The notes beneath the pieces are model-generated. The model saw only the letters and a list, made by a program, of their open reading frames with translations. It had not been told where the DNA came from and searched no databases. Shown here piece after piece: positions 1 through 9,374 of a stretch of DNA of 64,000 nucleotides. Position 1 is the first letter of the stretch, and each line of letters begins with the position of its first letter. Position numbers and translations under genes: made by a program. The stretch is from Actinomyces marmotae (GTDB lineage Bacteria > Actinomycetota > Actinomycetes > Actinomycetales > Actinomycetaceae). The stretch covers positions 806,001 through 870,000 of the forward strand of contig NZ_CP053642.1 of the NCBI RefSeq assembly GCF_013177295.1, read 5' to 3'.

Positions 1-2
1 TC

Positions 3-593
3 AAGCGAGGCGTGGTGTTCTCGGCTCTGGGGCGCGAGGAGTCGCGCCTGGACACGATGGGGTGGGCCTGGCAGGTGCTGCGCATGTCGGAGGAGGCGAT
101 CGCCTCGGCGGCCAGTCCCTGGGGGTACTGGACGGCCTCGACGAAGAACCAGGTGTCCCGGTGGCGCGACGCCGCGTCCCCGGAGGAGTCGTTCGACCCG
201 TCGATGATGCCGATCGTGTCCGATCCCCTGCCAGGTGAGTGCGACGCGCCGCTGGTGGGAATCGGGGAGATCGGGCCTGTGCTGGGCGGGGCGGTGGAGG
301 CCCTGGTGGTTGCCGGGGTCGATGAGACGCTGGCATGGGCGGGCATGCGGCGGGTCGCCGAGTTGGCCATGTCGGCGTCCTCGCGCGCGCACACCAGCGC
401 GGCCCAGGACCCGCGCCTAGCCGATCTGGGCTACTCCCCGGCGGCCGCGCGCAGGATGATGACCCTGGTCAAGGGGTCGCGGCGCGGCACGAAGGCCCCC
501 GTGCTGGGCCTGGGCCCCGACCAGTTGCGCGAGAGAGCCCAGGAGGTCGCGGACCTGGTGCGAGATAGTGGCGTTCCCGCTCTCACCACATGA
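3..593 (+). CDS. ICE hypothetical protein, 5' end outside window
   Basis: The frame is open from the window edge to TGA at 591-593, so this is probably the C-terminal 196 or so residues of a longer protein; the first in-frame GTG (12) has no visible ribosome site. I do not recognise the family. The fragment is helical and charged with no clear membrane segment. Motif-like stretches such as WAWQVLRMSEEA and YSPAAARRMM suggest a soluble or DNA-associated protein, but no catalytic signature is visible. It converges with the leftward gene ending at 647 and lies just before the conjugation cluster, so an ICE accessory role is inferred only from position. Confidence 0.55.
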   Translation, partial: KRGVVFSALGREESRLDTMGWAWQVLRMSEEAIASAASPWGYWTASTKNQVSRWRDAASPEESFDPSMMPIVSDPLPGECDAPLVGIGEIGPVLGGAVEALVVAGVDETLAWAGMRRVAELAMSASSRAHTSAAQDPRLADLGYSPAAARRMMTLVKGSRRGTKAPVLGLGPDQLRERAQEVADLVRDSGVPALTT

Positions 594-646
594 TGTGTCG
601 CGGTTCACATTATGGTTGGTGGCGCGGTGGGACCAATAGCGCCTGG

Positions 647-1336
647 TCAGGTGGTGATGGCAGTGATCTCGCGGGCAAGGGCGCGGGCTAGGTCGGCGGG
701 GTCGATGTGGGCGTCCTCGTCGATCAGCGCGGTGCGGGCCTGGGCTGCCAGGCAGCGCCAGATGGTGATGTCCGGCTCCTCGTCGTCCTCCCACCGGGGC
801 TCGCCCATGGGGATGGCGAGTTCGTCGATGTAGTAGTCGAGGGCCTCCTGGTAGGTGGTGATCCAGGGGGCGGCGAGGGGGATGAGGCGGTCGGTGGGCC
901 CGTCGGGGCCCACCCCGGCCGGGCGCGAGCACCACTGGGGGCGCGCCAGGCACATGTCGAGTTCGATGGCGGCGGGCCGGGTGCCGGGGTGGTCGCCGAT
1001 GATGATGAGGCCGGGGTCGCTCAGCGCGGCGATGGCCTGGGCGGCCTGGGCGGCATCGAGGGCGTCGAGGTCGGTGGTCGGGCCCACGGGGGCTTCGTCG
1101 GTGATGACCTGGGCGTGCAGGCGGTAGCAGTAGACCTCGGCGCCCTCCGGAATGCGCCAGGCGGGAGAGGCCATGATCATGGCGAACTCGCTGCGGGGGG
1201 TCTCGGTGCGCAGACGGCGCAGCGCCTGGGGGGCCTGGGCCCGGCTGGTGGCCTCCAGGCCGACGACCGGGGGGTTGTCGGGAGGAGTGGCGCCCCTGGC
1301 CATCCACTCGTGGTCGATCTGGGCGCGCGCTGCCAT
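647..1336 (-). CDS. ICE hypothetical acidic protein
   Basis: A 229-residue protein rich in Asp and Glu, with typical actinobacterial third-position GC. On the minus strand the start ATG is preceded by GGGGAGG at about 7 nt, a good ribosome site. No membrane segment or known catalytic motif is visible; the C-terminal half carries an acidic stretch (PRWEDDEEPDITIW) and a helical end. It points away from the secretion operon, and the 145-bp gap to the next gene must hold its promoter. Function unknown. The overlapping plus-strand frame that would extend the next gene into it is a shadow. Confidence 0.7.
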   Translation of the reverse strand: MAARAQIDHEWMARGATPPDNPPVVGLEATSRAQAPQALRRLRTETPRSEFAMIMASPAWRIPEGAEVYCYRLHAQVITDEAPVGPTTDLDALDAAQAAQAIAALSDPGLIIIGDHPGTRPAAIELDMCLARPQWCSRPAGVGPDGPTDRLIPLAAPWITTYQEALDYYIDELAIPMGEPRWEDDEEPDITIWRCLAAQARTALIDEDAHIDPADLARALAREITAITT

Positions 1337-1481
1337 GGGCGCTCCTCCCCTTGTTCCAGTGGTCGCTGATCGGTCCTATGGATGCAGGCTACCGGCCCCG
1401 AGCGCGGATCGGGGCAGGTGGGGGGCTGGCGTGCTCACACCGGGCACGGCTCGGGCAGGAATCGAGTCGAGGAGGTCGTCT

Positions 1482-2084
1482 GTGGCGCAGCCCGTGAGCG
1501 CGATCAACCCGTACCTGCCCCGATCCGCGCCCGGCCCAGCCGCCGGACGGGAGCGCCGCCGCAGGCCGGAGTCCCGGCCGCTGGCGGTGTGGGTGCCGGG
1601 CGCCGAGGTGCCCGAGGCCCCCGGCCTGCCGTGCGCCCCCGCGCCGGCCGGGGCGGGGGACGGGCACCTGGTGGTGGTCGGCGCGCACGGCGGCGCCGGG
1701 GCCTCGACCCTGGCTGCGCTCCTGGGCGCCGTCGATGGAGGAGGGGCCTGGCCCCTCCTCGGCGGGGGGCGGGCCCGGGTCCTGATCGCGGCGCGCACCA
1801 GCGTGCGCGGCATCGAGGCCGCCCAGCGGGCGGCCATGCAGTGGGCCCGCGGCGACATCGACGCGGACCTGGTGGGCGTGGCGTGGATGGCCGACGCCCC
1901 CGGGCGCCTGCCCAGGGCGCTGCGGTCGAGGCTGTCGCTGGTGACGGGGGCCTTCCCTGAGAGCTTCCGGGTGCCCTGGGTGGGCGCCTGGCGGGCGGGC
2001 GGGCCGGGAACCGGCCCCGTGCCCAAGGCCGTAGCGCGCGCCCTGGCGCCGCTCACGGAGCACGAGAAGAACGGAGAACACTGA
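1482..2084 (+). CDS. DUF6668-like protein with P-loop-like motif, first gene of T4SS operon
   Basis: A 200-residue protein. GTG 1482 is chosen because GAGGAGG lies at 1468-1474; the open frame runs further upstream but overlaps the opposite-strand gene. A basic Pro/Arg N-terminus is followed by a hydrophobic strand and GAHGGAGAST at about residues 67-76, a MinD/ParA-like nucleotide-binding loop lacking the Lys of a standard Walker A. This resembles the DUF6668 proteins that accompany conjugation genes in actinobacterial elements (from memory of the family). Its stop overlaps the next start (TGATG), indicating translational coupling. Nucleotide binding is inferred and may be lost. Confidence 0.65.
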   Translation: MAQPVSAINPYLPRSAPGPAAGRERRRRPESRPLAVWVPGAEVPEAPGLPCAPAPAGAGDGHLVVVGAHGGAGASTLAALLGAVDGGGAWPLLGGGRARVLIAARTSVRGIEAAQRAAMQWARGDIDADLVGVAWMADAPGRLPRALRSRLSLVTGAFPESFRVPWVGAWRAGGPGTGPVPKAVARALAPLTEHEKNGEH

Positions 2085-2395
2085 TGAGCATTCTCAACGC
2101 CACGGGCGGGTACCTCCTGGCCCGCGCCGGCGAGATCCAGGCTGGCTTGGCCCCGATGGACCCCGTTGTCAGCACTCCGCCGGGAGTCGGCGCGAAAGTC
2201 GACTTGATCCTGGGCTATTTGATGTGGATCGCCGGGTCGGTGGCAGTGGCCGCGTTCATCATCGGCGGGATCTCGATCATGTTCCTGGGCATGGGCCGGG
2301 GCGGTGACGGCCTTCAGCGGGCTGCCGAAATTCTGATCTACGTCTTCGTCGGCGCCGCGGTCGTGGGCGCCGCCAGCGCCCTGGCTAAGTTCTGA
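2084..2395 (+). CDS. Small two-helix membrane protein, VirB2/TrbC-like
   Basis: A 103-residue protein with two hydrophobic segments (about residues 45-70 and 80-102) separated by a short Gly/Arg turn (GMGRGGDG), preceded by a Gly-containing amphipathic N-terminus. This is the layout of VirB2/TrbC pilin-like subunits and of the small first membrane protein of Gram-positive conjugation channels. It is coupled on both sides by TGATG overlaps. It probably forms part of the transmembrane channel or a surface pilin-like structure; the assignment rests on size, topology and operon position rather than sequence identity. Confidence 0.6.
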   Translation: MSILNATGGYLLARAGEIQAGLAPMDPVVSTPPGVGAKVDLILGYLMWIAGSVAVAAFIIGGISIMFLGMGRGGDGLQRAAEILIYVFVGAAVVGAASALAKF

Positions 2396-3195
2396 TGGGA
2401 TCGGACATGGAAGCAGTGGATGAGACCAGGAACACCGATGGACGCTGGGCCGGGACGCATACCAAGAGATTCGCCGGAGCGGCGGCCGTTCTGGCCCTAG
2501 CGGTCGCGGGAGGAACCTGGGTGGCCCTGACCGGCTCGGGCGGTGATCCCAGTGGGACGGGCGCCACCCAGGATCCTCCCGCAACCAGTCAGGCGAGCCA
2601 GGAGCCACTAGCCCCCGTCGGTGGGGAGGTGGCCGCGCCATCGGCGAGCGCCGGGGCGGAGTCGGTTTGTGGGTTGGTGCCGGGCGATCTGTCGGTGCCC
2701 ACTGGCGCCTTGGGCGCGGGGACGACCACTGCGGGCAGGGGGTTGAAGGTCCCGTTCTTGGACGGGGTCGGGCCGGGCGCGACCTCCCCGCTGGGGGTGT
2801 CTTCGTGCTACGCGCACTCCCCCAGGGGGGCGGTGCTGAGCGCGGGCGGCTTCATGACCTGGTTCTCCTCCAAGCAGCAGTTGCTCGACATGGTTCACGA
2901 CCGCATGGAGGCCGGCCCCGACAGGAACCGCCTGGCCGCCAAGATCTCCCAGACGTGGGGAGGCGAGATCGGCGCGCCCCTGCAGATCAGGGGCTACAAG
3001 GCGACTCTGCGCTCGCCCGACGAGGTCGTGGTCACCCTGGCCGTCGTCCAGGCGGGCGACTCCCGCCTGGTGTCCTGGCCGCTGACCATGGTCTGGTCCG
3101 AGGGCGACTGGAGGGTGCGGGTGCCCAACAACGAGGCCTGGGGCGAGGAAGCCATCACCTCCCTGGAGGCCGCAGGCATGAGCCCGTGGCAGTGA
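2395..3195 (+). CDS. VirB8/TcpC-like membrane-anchored conjugation protein
   Basis: A 266-residue protein with a basic N-terminus, one signal-anchor helix at about residues 26-46, a Ser/Thr/Pro/Gly linker to about residue 85, and a folded outer domain with two Cys (VCGL and SCYA) that could form a disulfide. The outer domain contains a WPLTMVWSEGDWRV stretch typical of NTF2-like folds, as in VirB8 and TcpC. These scaffold proteins sit in the membrane and contact the channel. It overlaps the upstream gene by one base, within the same operon. The fold is inferred from pattern, not modelled. Confidence 0.6.
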   Translation: MGSDMEAVDETRNTDGRWAGTHTKRFAGAAAVLALAVAGGTWVALTGSGGDPSGTGATQDPPATSQASQEPLAPVGGEVAAPSASAGAESVCGLVPGDLSVPTGALGAGTTTAGRGLKVPFLDGVGPGATSPLGVSSCYAHSPRGAVLSAGGFMTWFSSKQQLLDMVHDRMEAGPDRNRLAAKISQTWGGEIGAPLQIRGYKATLRSPDEVVVTLAVVQAGDSRLVSWPLTMVWSEGDWRVRVPNNEAWGEEAITSLEAAGMSPWQ

Positions 3196-3249
3196 GCGCG
3201 CCCCGGGCGGGGATCGGCGAGCGATGACAATGAGAGGGGACCGGGGATC

Positions 3250-4626
3250 ATGTCGTGCCATTTCTGGGAGCTGACGTGCAAGGCTGGCGAAGCGGCGACA
3301 AAAGCAACGGAGAATGTGCTGGTCCACGCCGCCCAGGAGGTGCTCACCGCGATCGGCAAGACGCTGACGAGTGTGGGCACCATGTGGGTGAACGTGTCCA
3401 CCCCGAACCTGAAGCCGGCCGGGTCGGCGTCGATGGGCGGCGGGCAGACGATCGTCGACTTCATCGGCCCGCGCCTGGTGTGGCTCCAGATCGCGATCTT
3501 CACCGGCTGCCTGATCACCATGGGGATCAAGATGATGTGGTCGCCAGACTTCAGCACGGTGCGCGAGCTCGTGGCCGGCTGGCTCAAGATGGTGATCATC
3601 TCGGGGGCCGGCGCGGTGTTCGTCAATCTGGCCGTCGAGGTGTGCGACGGGTACTCCAAGTGGATCGTCTCTGAGGCCGTCGGGTCCGAGGCCGATGCCG
3701 CCACGTTCGCCTCCAAGATCCTGGACGCCAGCACCGTGACGGCCGGCGGGACGGGGATCATGGTGATCCTGGTCGCCGGGCTGCTGGGCCTGCTGGCCAA
3801 CCTGGTGCAGACCATGATGATCTACGGGCGCTCGGCGATGCTGGTGCTGCTGGTGGCCTTCCTGCCGGTGGTCGCCTCGGCCGCCATGACCAACTGGGGC
3901 AGGCAGTGGCTCAACAAGTTCGTCAGCTGGCTGATCGCCTTCCTGGCGTTCAAGCCGGTGGCCGCCACCATTTACGCCATCGCGATCCGCCTGGTGGCGG
4001 GCACCGGCAGTGATGACGAGTTCACCCAGTTCATCCTGGGCGTCATCATGATGATTCTGGCGGCCCTGGCCCTGCCGTCGCTGGTGGGCTTCCTGACCCC
4101 GGTGGCGGCCGGCGTGGGCGGTGGCGGCGGCGGTTCCGGGGCGGCCGGCGCCGCGGCCCTGGTGGCCAATGGGGCCGTGGCGACCAGGCAGATGGGCGCG
4201 TGGGCCCGCGGCGCTACCGGGCCCGCCGGGCGTAGCGGCGGGGCCGGTAGTGCTGGTGCCGATGGCGCGGTGGACTCCGCCCCGGTGGCCGGACGGCCCT
4301 CCCAGGCCCCGGCACCCACACCGCCGGCGGCCGGGGCCGGGGCGGCCAGTGGAGGAGCCGCAGCGGGTTCCGGGGCGGCCGGTGGAGGAGCCGCAGCGGG
4401 TTCCGGGGCGGCCGGTGGAGGAGCCGCAGCGGGTTCCGGGGCGGCCGGTGGAGGAGCCGCAGCGGGTTCCGGCGCTGCGGCCGGGCCCGTGGGCGTGGCG
4501 GCCGTGGTGGGGGTCAAGGCCGCCTCCGCAGGCGTCAGGGGCGCTCAGGGCGTGGCTCACTCGGCGACCGACCAGGGGGCGGCGGCCAATGGGGCCGTCG
4601 ATGTCTCCGGGCAGGGGAGGCGGTGA
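3250..4626 (+). CDS. VirB6/TrbL-like polytopic channel protein
   Basis: A 458-residue integral membrane protein. After a Cys-containing N-terminus there are about six hydrophobic segments between residues 75 and 290, including the TrbL-like run where RSAMLVLLVAFLPVVASA precedes a conserved-looking GRQWLNKF. The last 170 residues are Gly/Ala/Pro-rich and low complexity, with four 11-residue repeats encoded by a 33-bp tandem repeat. VirB6/TrbL proteins form the inner-membrane channel for DNA transfer. GGGGA precedes the ATG. Repeat number in the tail is likely to vary between strains. Confidence 0.75.
   Translation: MSCHFWELTCKAGEAATKATENVLVHAAQEVLTAIGKTLTSVGTMWVNVSTPNLKPAGSASMGGGQTIVDFIGPRLVWLQIAIFTGCLITMGIKMMWSPDFSTVRELVAGWLKMVIISGAGAVFVNLAVEVCDGYSKWIVSEAVGSEADAATFASKILDASTVTAGGTGIMVILVAGLLGLLANLVQTMMIYGRSAMLVLLVAFLPVVASAAMTNWGRQWLNKFVSWLIAFLAFKPVAATIYAIAIRLVAGTGSDDEFTQFILGVIMMILAALALPSLVGFLTPVAAGVGGGGGGSGAAGAAALVANGAVATRQMGAWARGATGPAGRSGGAGSAGADGAVDSAPVAGRPSQAPAPTPPAAGAGAASGGAAAGSGAAGGGAAAGSGAAGGGAAAGSGAAGGGAAAGSGAAAGPVGVAAVVGVKAASAGVRGAQGVAHSATDQGAAANGAVDVSGQGRR
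4345..4476 (+). repeat. 33-bp tandem repeat, four copies
   Basis: Four head-to-tail 33-bp units at 4345, 4378, 4411 and 4444, nearly identical except at the first and last ends. Each encodes 11 Gly/Ala/Ser residues in the tail of the VirB6-like protein. In-frame expansion or contraction by slippage is expected. Confidence 0.95.
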
Positions 4627-4629
4627 CCC

Positions 4630-6150
4630 ATGAGTTCGACGAGCCAGCAGGAGCAGGTCGTGCGCTACTACTCGGGGTGGCGCGTCCCCAAGAGCTTCGG
4701 CATCGGGCGCCTGTCGACGGCCCAGACTGCCGCCGTGTTCGCCGTGGGCGCCGGCGCGGTCATCATCGAGATGGCCGCGGGCCTTGTGTGGGCATTCTTC
4801 ATGGTGGCGCTGTGCGCCGCACTCGGCGCGGTGTCCCTGATCAGGGATCAGCACGGCACGAACTTCTACGACAGGAGGCGCGAGATGAGCGCGTTCAGGA
4901 GGGCGCGCCGCAGGGGCGCCAACGTCTACCGATCCGGCCCACTGGGGGTCGACGGGCGCCTGGGGCGGGCCTTCCGCCTGCCCGGCATCCTCGCCTCGGC
5001 CGGGCTGACCGAGCACACCGACGCCCTGGAGCGGCCCTTCGCCCTGGTCAGTCACCAGGACGGGCGCGTGACCCTGGTGATGGAGGTCTCCCCCTATGGG
5101 CGCAACCAGACCCACCAGGAGCACATCAACTCCCTGGTGGGCCTGTGGGGTGCCTGGCTTGCCGGCCTGTCACGCCAGTTGGGGGTGACCGACGCCTCCG
5201 TGACGGTGGAGACCAGTCCGGACACCGGGCGGCGCTTGCGGCGCGAGATGGCCGACGACGTCAGCGCCGACTCCACGCCCCTGGCCGAGCGGATCGTGAT
5301 GGACGTGGTGGACTCCACGCGCGAGTCCGCCGTGCAGGTGCGCACCTGGGTGACCGTCTCATTCGACACCAGGCAGATCTCCCAGGCCTCCACCCGCCGG
5401 GCCCGCCACGCCCAGGCGGTGCGCGAGCTGGCGTCCAAGGCCCCGGCGATCACCCAGACCCTGGCGGCCCACGGCGGTGGCGCGGTCCACCTGGCGCGCG
5501 CCGAGGAGGTCATCCGCATGGCGCGCGTGGCCTACGACCCGCGCAGCGAGATCCTCTTCGAGGAAGCGGCCGCCCAGGGCCTGGCGGTGGACCTGGGCTG
5601 GCACGAGGCCGGGCCGGTGTCCCATGAGGCCGTCAGAGACGCCTACCACCATGACTCCGCGACCTCGAAGGTCTGGCTGATGAGCCAGGCCCCGGCCGGG
5701 CGGGTGCGCGACACTGTCCTGGAGCGGATCCTGGAGCCGAGCCCGGACGTCGAGCGCAAGCGTTTCACGATGCTGTACCGCCCCATGCCGGCGTCCAAGG
5801 CCCCGGGGGTGGTTGAGCGCGACGCCGACCAAGCCGATAACCGTCTGGCGACATCCAAGCGGCCCTCGGCGCGCCTGAGGAGGGAGGCTTCCCAGGCGCA
5901 GAAGGCCACCGAGGAGGAAGCCTCCGGCGCTGCGCTGGTCGATTTCGGGGCGGTGCTGACGGTGACGTCCACCCAGGCCGACTCCGCGCGGGCCCTGGAG
6001 TCCACCGCCGCGATCGTGGAGTCCATGGCGGCCTCCTCCCACCTGCTGGTCCGACCCGCCTACGGCGCCCAGGAGTCCGCCTTCGCCCTGGGCCTGCCCC
6101 TGGGGGTCTCCCCGAGCCGTCAGAGCCTGGTGGGCAGGTGGGCGCGATGA
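4630..6150 (+). CDS. SCO6880-like type IV secretion protein
   Basis: A 506-residue protein matching the overall layout of the SCO6880 family found in actinobacterial conjugation clusters. It has a basic N-terminus (RYYSGWRVPKSFG), two closely spaced hydrophobic helices at about residues 35-75 as in PrgI/VirB3 proteins, then a large soluble region resembling the N-terminal non-ATPase half of VirB4. GGGGAGG lies about 9 nt before ATG 4630. Its stop overlaps the start of the VirB4-like ATPase, suggesting that the pair together supply the functions of VirB3 plus VirB4. Family name is from memory; topology is directly visible. Confidence 0.7.
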   Translation: MSSTSQQEQVVRYYSGWRVPKSFGIGRLSTAQTAAVFAVGAGAVIIEMAAGLVWAFFMVALCAALGAVSLIRDQHGTNFYDRRREMSAFRRARRRGANVYRSGPLGVDGRLGRAFRLPGILASAGLTEHTDALERPFALVSHQDGRVTLVMEVSPYGRNQTHQEHINSLVGLWGAWLAGLSRQLGVTDASVTVETSPDTGRRLRREMADDVSADSTPLAERIVMDVVDSTRESAVQVRTWVTVSFDTRQISQASTRRARHAQAVRELASKAPAITQTLAAHGGGAVHLARAEEVIRMARVAYDPRSEILFEEAAAQGLAVDLGWHEAGPVSHEAVRDAYHHDSATSKVWLMSQAPAGRVRDTVLERILEPSPDVERKRFTMLYRPMPASKAPGVVERDADQADNRLATSKRPSARLRREASQAQKATEEEASGAALVDFGAVLTVTSTQADSARALESTAAIVESMAASSHLLVRPAYGAQESAFALGLPLGVSPSRQSLVGRWAR

Positions 6151-7646
6151 GCCTGGCATCGGCCCTGGTCGAGAGAGCCTGCGGGCGCCGGCGCGCCGCC
6201 GGGCGCGAGTCTGTCTACACCGGTCGGGGCTCGGGGCAGGGCCCGGGTGTGCCGCCCGTGCGCCTGTGGAGGGGGACGACCCAGCAGGTGTGCGGCCTGT
6301 GGCCGTTGAGCCAGTCGGCCGAGGCCCCGATGATCGGCGCCCCGCTGGGCGCGATGATCGGAGGGTCGGGCATGGTGTGCGGGGACCACATCACGTGGTT
6401 CAAGCAGGGGCTGATCACCTCCCCGTCGGCGCTGGTGCTGGGCCTGAACGGCTACGGCAAGTCCTCCCTGGTGCGCCGGGTGATGACGTACCACGCCTAC
6501 TCGGGGACCCACACGATGGTGCTGGGGGACATCAAGCCCGACTACGTCGACCTCGTCCGGGCCCTGGGCGGGCAGGTCATCGAGATCGGCCGCGACGGGG
6601 AGGGCATCAACCCCCTGGACGCCGGCAACGTCGGGGACGCTGCTGCGCGCCTGCGGGCCGCCGGCTTGGACCAGGCCGCCGCCGATGTCCTGTACCAGGC
6701 CCACGAGCGGCGCAAGACCATGCTCTTCTCCCTGATCCAGATCAGCCGCGGCTCCGCGCCGACCAACCTTGAGGAGCTCGTCGTCGACGAGGCCCTGAGA
6801 GTCATGGACATCGACTCCTCCCGGGGCCAGGCCACCCTGGGCGACCTGCTGGGCATCATTCGCAACGCCCCGGCCTCGGTGATGGAGGTCGCCATGGCCC
6901 GCGGCTCGCGGAGCCGCTACCAGGAGCGCACAGAAGACCTGGAAATCGCCCTGATGGCCCTGCTGCGCGGCCGCATGGGCTCGATCTTTTCGGCGCCAAC
7001 CACCACCCCTATGCGCATCGACCGCTCGGTGGTGTTCGACGTCTCCGCCCTGGAGCAGGCCAACAAGGACCTCCAGGCCGCCGTGCTGCTGTCGACCTGG
7101 AGCTACGGGTTCGCCACCATCGCGCTGTCGCAGTCCCTGGCCGACGCCGGGCTGCTGGCACGGCGCAGCTACAACTTGGTCATGGACGAGCTGTGGCGCA
7201 TCCTGGGCACCTCCTCGGGGATGGTCGACAGGATCAACTCCCTGACCCGCCTCAACCGCACCGTGGGGTGCGGCCAGATGATGATCACCCACTCCCTAAC
7301 CGACTTCACCGCTCTGGCCTCCGAGCGGGACCGCGCCCAGGCCAGGACCTTCGCCGAGAAGGCGAACATGCTCTACCTGGGGGCGATCTCCGACCGTGAG
7401 ATCGACGCCCTGCGCGGGGTGAAGGCCTTCAATGACGAGGAGATTGCCACCTTGATGTCGTGGAACGCCTCGGCCGCGTGGGACCGGTGGGCCAAGGCCC
7501 CTGGGCCCCTGCCGGGCCTGGGCAAGATGATGCTCAAGACCTCCGGGGCTCCGGGACTGGCTTTCCAGGTGCGCTTCGCCCCCGATGAGGAGGTCCTGTC
7601 CGACACCTCCAGGCGGTGGGGCGTCAACCGGGGGAGGGTGCGGTGA
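6147..7646 (+). CDS. VirB4-like conjugation ATPase
   Basis: A 499-residue ATPase. Walker A GLNGYGKSS lies at about residues 99-107 and a Walker B-like VMDEL at about residue 348, followed by the RLNRTVGCGQMMITHS region typical of VirB4/TraC ATPases. ATG 6147 was chosen over GTG 6138 because it forms an ATGA overlap with the preceding stop. The protein is shorter than classical VirB4 (about 800 residues), which fits the N-terminal half being supplied by the gene before it. It is predicted to power assembly or DNA transport at the inner face of the membrane. The T4CP gene overlaps its end. Confidence 0.8.
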   Translation: MSLASALVERACGRRRAAGRESVYTGRGSGQGPGVPPVRLWRGTTQQVCGLWPLSQSAEAPMIGAPLGAMIGGSGMVCGDHITWFKQGLITSPSALVLGLNGYGKSSLVRRVMTYHAYSGTHTMVLGDIKPDYVDLVRALGGQVIEIGRDGEGINPLDAGNVGDAAARLRAAGLDQAAADVLYQAHERRKTMLFSLIQISRGSAPTNLEELVVDEALRVMDIDSSRGQATLGDLLGIIRNAPASVMEVAMARGSRSRYQERTEDLEIALMALLRGRMGSIFSAPTTTPMRIDRSVVFDVSALEQANKDLQAAVLLSTWSYGFATIALSQSLADAGLLARRSYNLVMDELWRILGTSSGMVDRINSLTRLNRTVGCGQMMITHSLTDFTALASERDRAQARTFAEKANMLYLGAISDREIDALRGVKAFNDEEIATLMSWNASAAWDRWAKAPGPLPGLGKMMLKTSGAPGLAFQVRFAPDEEVLSDTSRRWGVNRGRVR

Positions 7647-9367
7647 TCAGGCTCGTACGCGCCATCAGTGATCGCACCGCCTCCTGGGACGGCCAGGCCC
7701 GGGCCATGGCGTGGGCCCTGTTGGCGGGGTTGCCCGCCTGGGTGTGTCTGCAACTGGGTGAGCGCGCCCGCGCATGGGCCGCGGGGCAGAGCCCTTCCCT
7801 GCCCGCCAATCCGATCACGATGGTCATCGCCTTGTTGACTGGCCGGGCCGGCGGGGCGGGGCTGTGGGCCTGGGCCGGCGCGATCGCCGCGGCGGGAGCG
7901 CTGGTGGGCGCGGTGATGGGCCGGCGCGCCGGGGGCCGCCCCGGGCGGGGCGCGCGCGGCGACCGGGCGGCGCGTCTGACGGGTCGGGCCGCTGACACGC
8001 AGGCCCTGTCACCCAAGGCGGCGGCCGCCAAGGCCGCCCGGCTGGGCGTGGCCGAGGGCTGGACGAGCCTGCCGATCGGGCGCGCCGTGGCGGGCTGGGG
8101 CCGATGGCTGGTGTCCGGAATGGAGGACGTGTGCCTCCTGATCGCTGGGCCCCGCACCGGCAAGACGACCTGCTGGGTGGTGCCGCGCATCCAGCGGGCC
8201 GCCGGCGCCGTGGTGGCCACGTCCAACAAGCGCGATATCGTCGACATCACCAGGGACCTGCGTGCCCGGGTCGGGCAGGTGTTCGTCTTCGACCCCCAGG
8301 GCATCGCCGATGAGCCCCAGGCGTTCTGGTGGGATCCCTTGGAGACCGTGGTGGACGCCACCAGCGCTGAGATGCTCACCCGTGTCCTGGTCGACGCCAC
8401 CCGCGATGCCACCGCCCAGCGCAACGAGTTCTTCGACTCCGCCTCCCAGAACCTCCTGGCCGCCCTGCTGCTGGCCGCGGCCAAGGGGGGCCGCCCCCTG
8501 GCCGAGATCCACAAGTGGATCAGCGCCCCGGACAACGACGAGCCCCTGAACCTGTTGCGCGCTGCTGGCGAGACCACCATGGCTACCACTCTGGACGGGC
8601 TGATGACGCTGGTCCACGAGACCCGCTCGGGCGTCTATGGCGGGGCGGCCGTGATGGTCAAGTTCATCACCAACGAACGCGCCATGGCTTGGATCACCCC
8701 CCATGCCCTCCTGCCCCAGTTCCACCCCGCCGACTTCGTGCGCGGACGTGGCACCCTTTACTGCCTGTCCCAGGAGGGCGAGGGTTCTACCGCGCCGATC
8801 GTGACCGCTCTGACGGTCGCGGTGGTGCGCGCCGCTCTCGACCACGCCAAGGCCCAGCCCGGCGGGCGCTTGGCGGCCCCGATGCTTATCGAGCTCGACG
8901 AGGCCGCCAACGTGTGCCGCTGGGCCGACCTGCCCGCCCTGTACAGCCATTTCGGGTCGCGCGGGATCCTGGTGGACACCATCGTGCAGTCCTGGTCGCA
9001 GATGATCACGGCCTGGGGCGAGCACGGCGCCAAGGCCCTGTGGTCAGCAGCCAACGTGGCCGCCTACGGTGGGGGCTCGCGCGACGAGGCGTTCCTGAAG
9101 TCGTTGAGCCAGGTCATCGGCACCGAGTGGCGCGACTCGGTGCAGGTCTCGCACTCCCGCGGCCAGGGGCGCTCGCGCTCGGTGTCCACCGCGTCCCAGG
9201 CCCGGCCCATCGCCTCCGAGACCGACCTGGCCTCCCTTCCCGCCGGGCGCGCCTGGGTATTGGCCTCCGGGTGCACGCCCGTGCTGGCCCGCATGGTCCC
9301 CTACTGGGAACAGCCCGACGACCTGAGCGCCCAGGCGCTCAACCGCCACCAGCCCACCAGGAGGTAA
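7643..9367 (+). CDS. VirD4/TraG-type coupling protein
   Basis: A 574-residue protein. GTG 7643 overlaps the previous stop and is preceded by GGGGGAGGG. Two N-terminal hydrophobic segments (about residues 20-40 and 65-92) anchor it; Walker A GPRTGKTT lies at about residues 169-176 and Walker B LIELDEAAN at about 413-421. An SNKRD motif follows the P-loop as in TraG/VirD4. Coupling proteins bring the relaxase-DNA complex to the secretion channel and help pump DNA. It is the last ATPase of the rightward transfer operon, directly before a gene sharing a 506-bp segment with the relaxase gene. Confidence 0.88.
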   Translation: MIRLVRAISDRTASWDGQARAMAWALLAGLPAWVCLQLGERARAWAAGQSPSLPANPITMVIALLTGRAGGAGLWAWAGAIAAAGALVGAVMGRRAGGRPGRGARGDRAARLTGRAADTQALSPKAAAAKAARLGVAEGWTSLPIGRAVAGWGRWLVSGMEDVCLLIAGPRTGKTTCWVVPRIQRAAGAVVATSNKRDIVDITRDLRARVGQVFVFDPQGIADEPQAFWWDPLETVVDATSAEMLTRVLVDATRDATAQRNEFFDSASQNLLAALLLAAAKGGRPLAEIHKWISAPDNDEPLNLLRAAGETTMATTLDGLMTLVHETRSGVYGGAAVMVKFITNERAMAWITPHALLPQFHPADFVRGRGTLYCLSQEGEGSTAPIVTALTVAVVRAALDHAKAQPGGRLAAPMLIELDEAANVCRWADLPALYSHFGSRGILVDTIVQSWSQMITAWGEHGAKALWSAANVAAYGGGSRDEAFLKSLSQVIGTEWRDSVQVSHSRGQGRSRSVSTASQARPIASETDLASLPAGRAWVLASGCTPVLARMVPYWEQPDDLSAQALNRHQPTRR

Positions 9368-9374
9368 GAAGATT

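Noticed and set aside
2608..5124. 838-residue minus-strand open frame
   Set aside because: Shadow of the T4SS genes; low-complexity His/Gly/Arg composition and no ribosome site.
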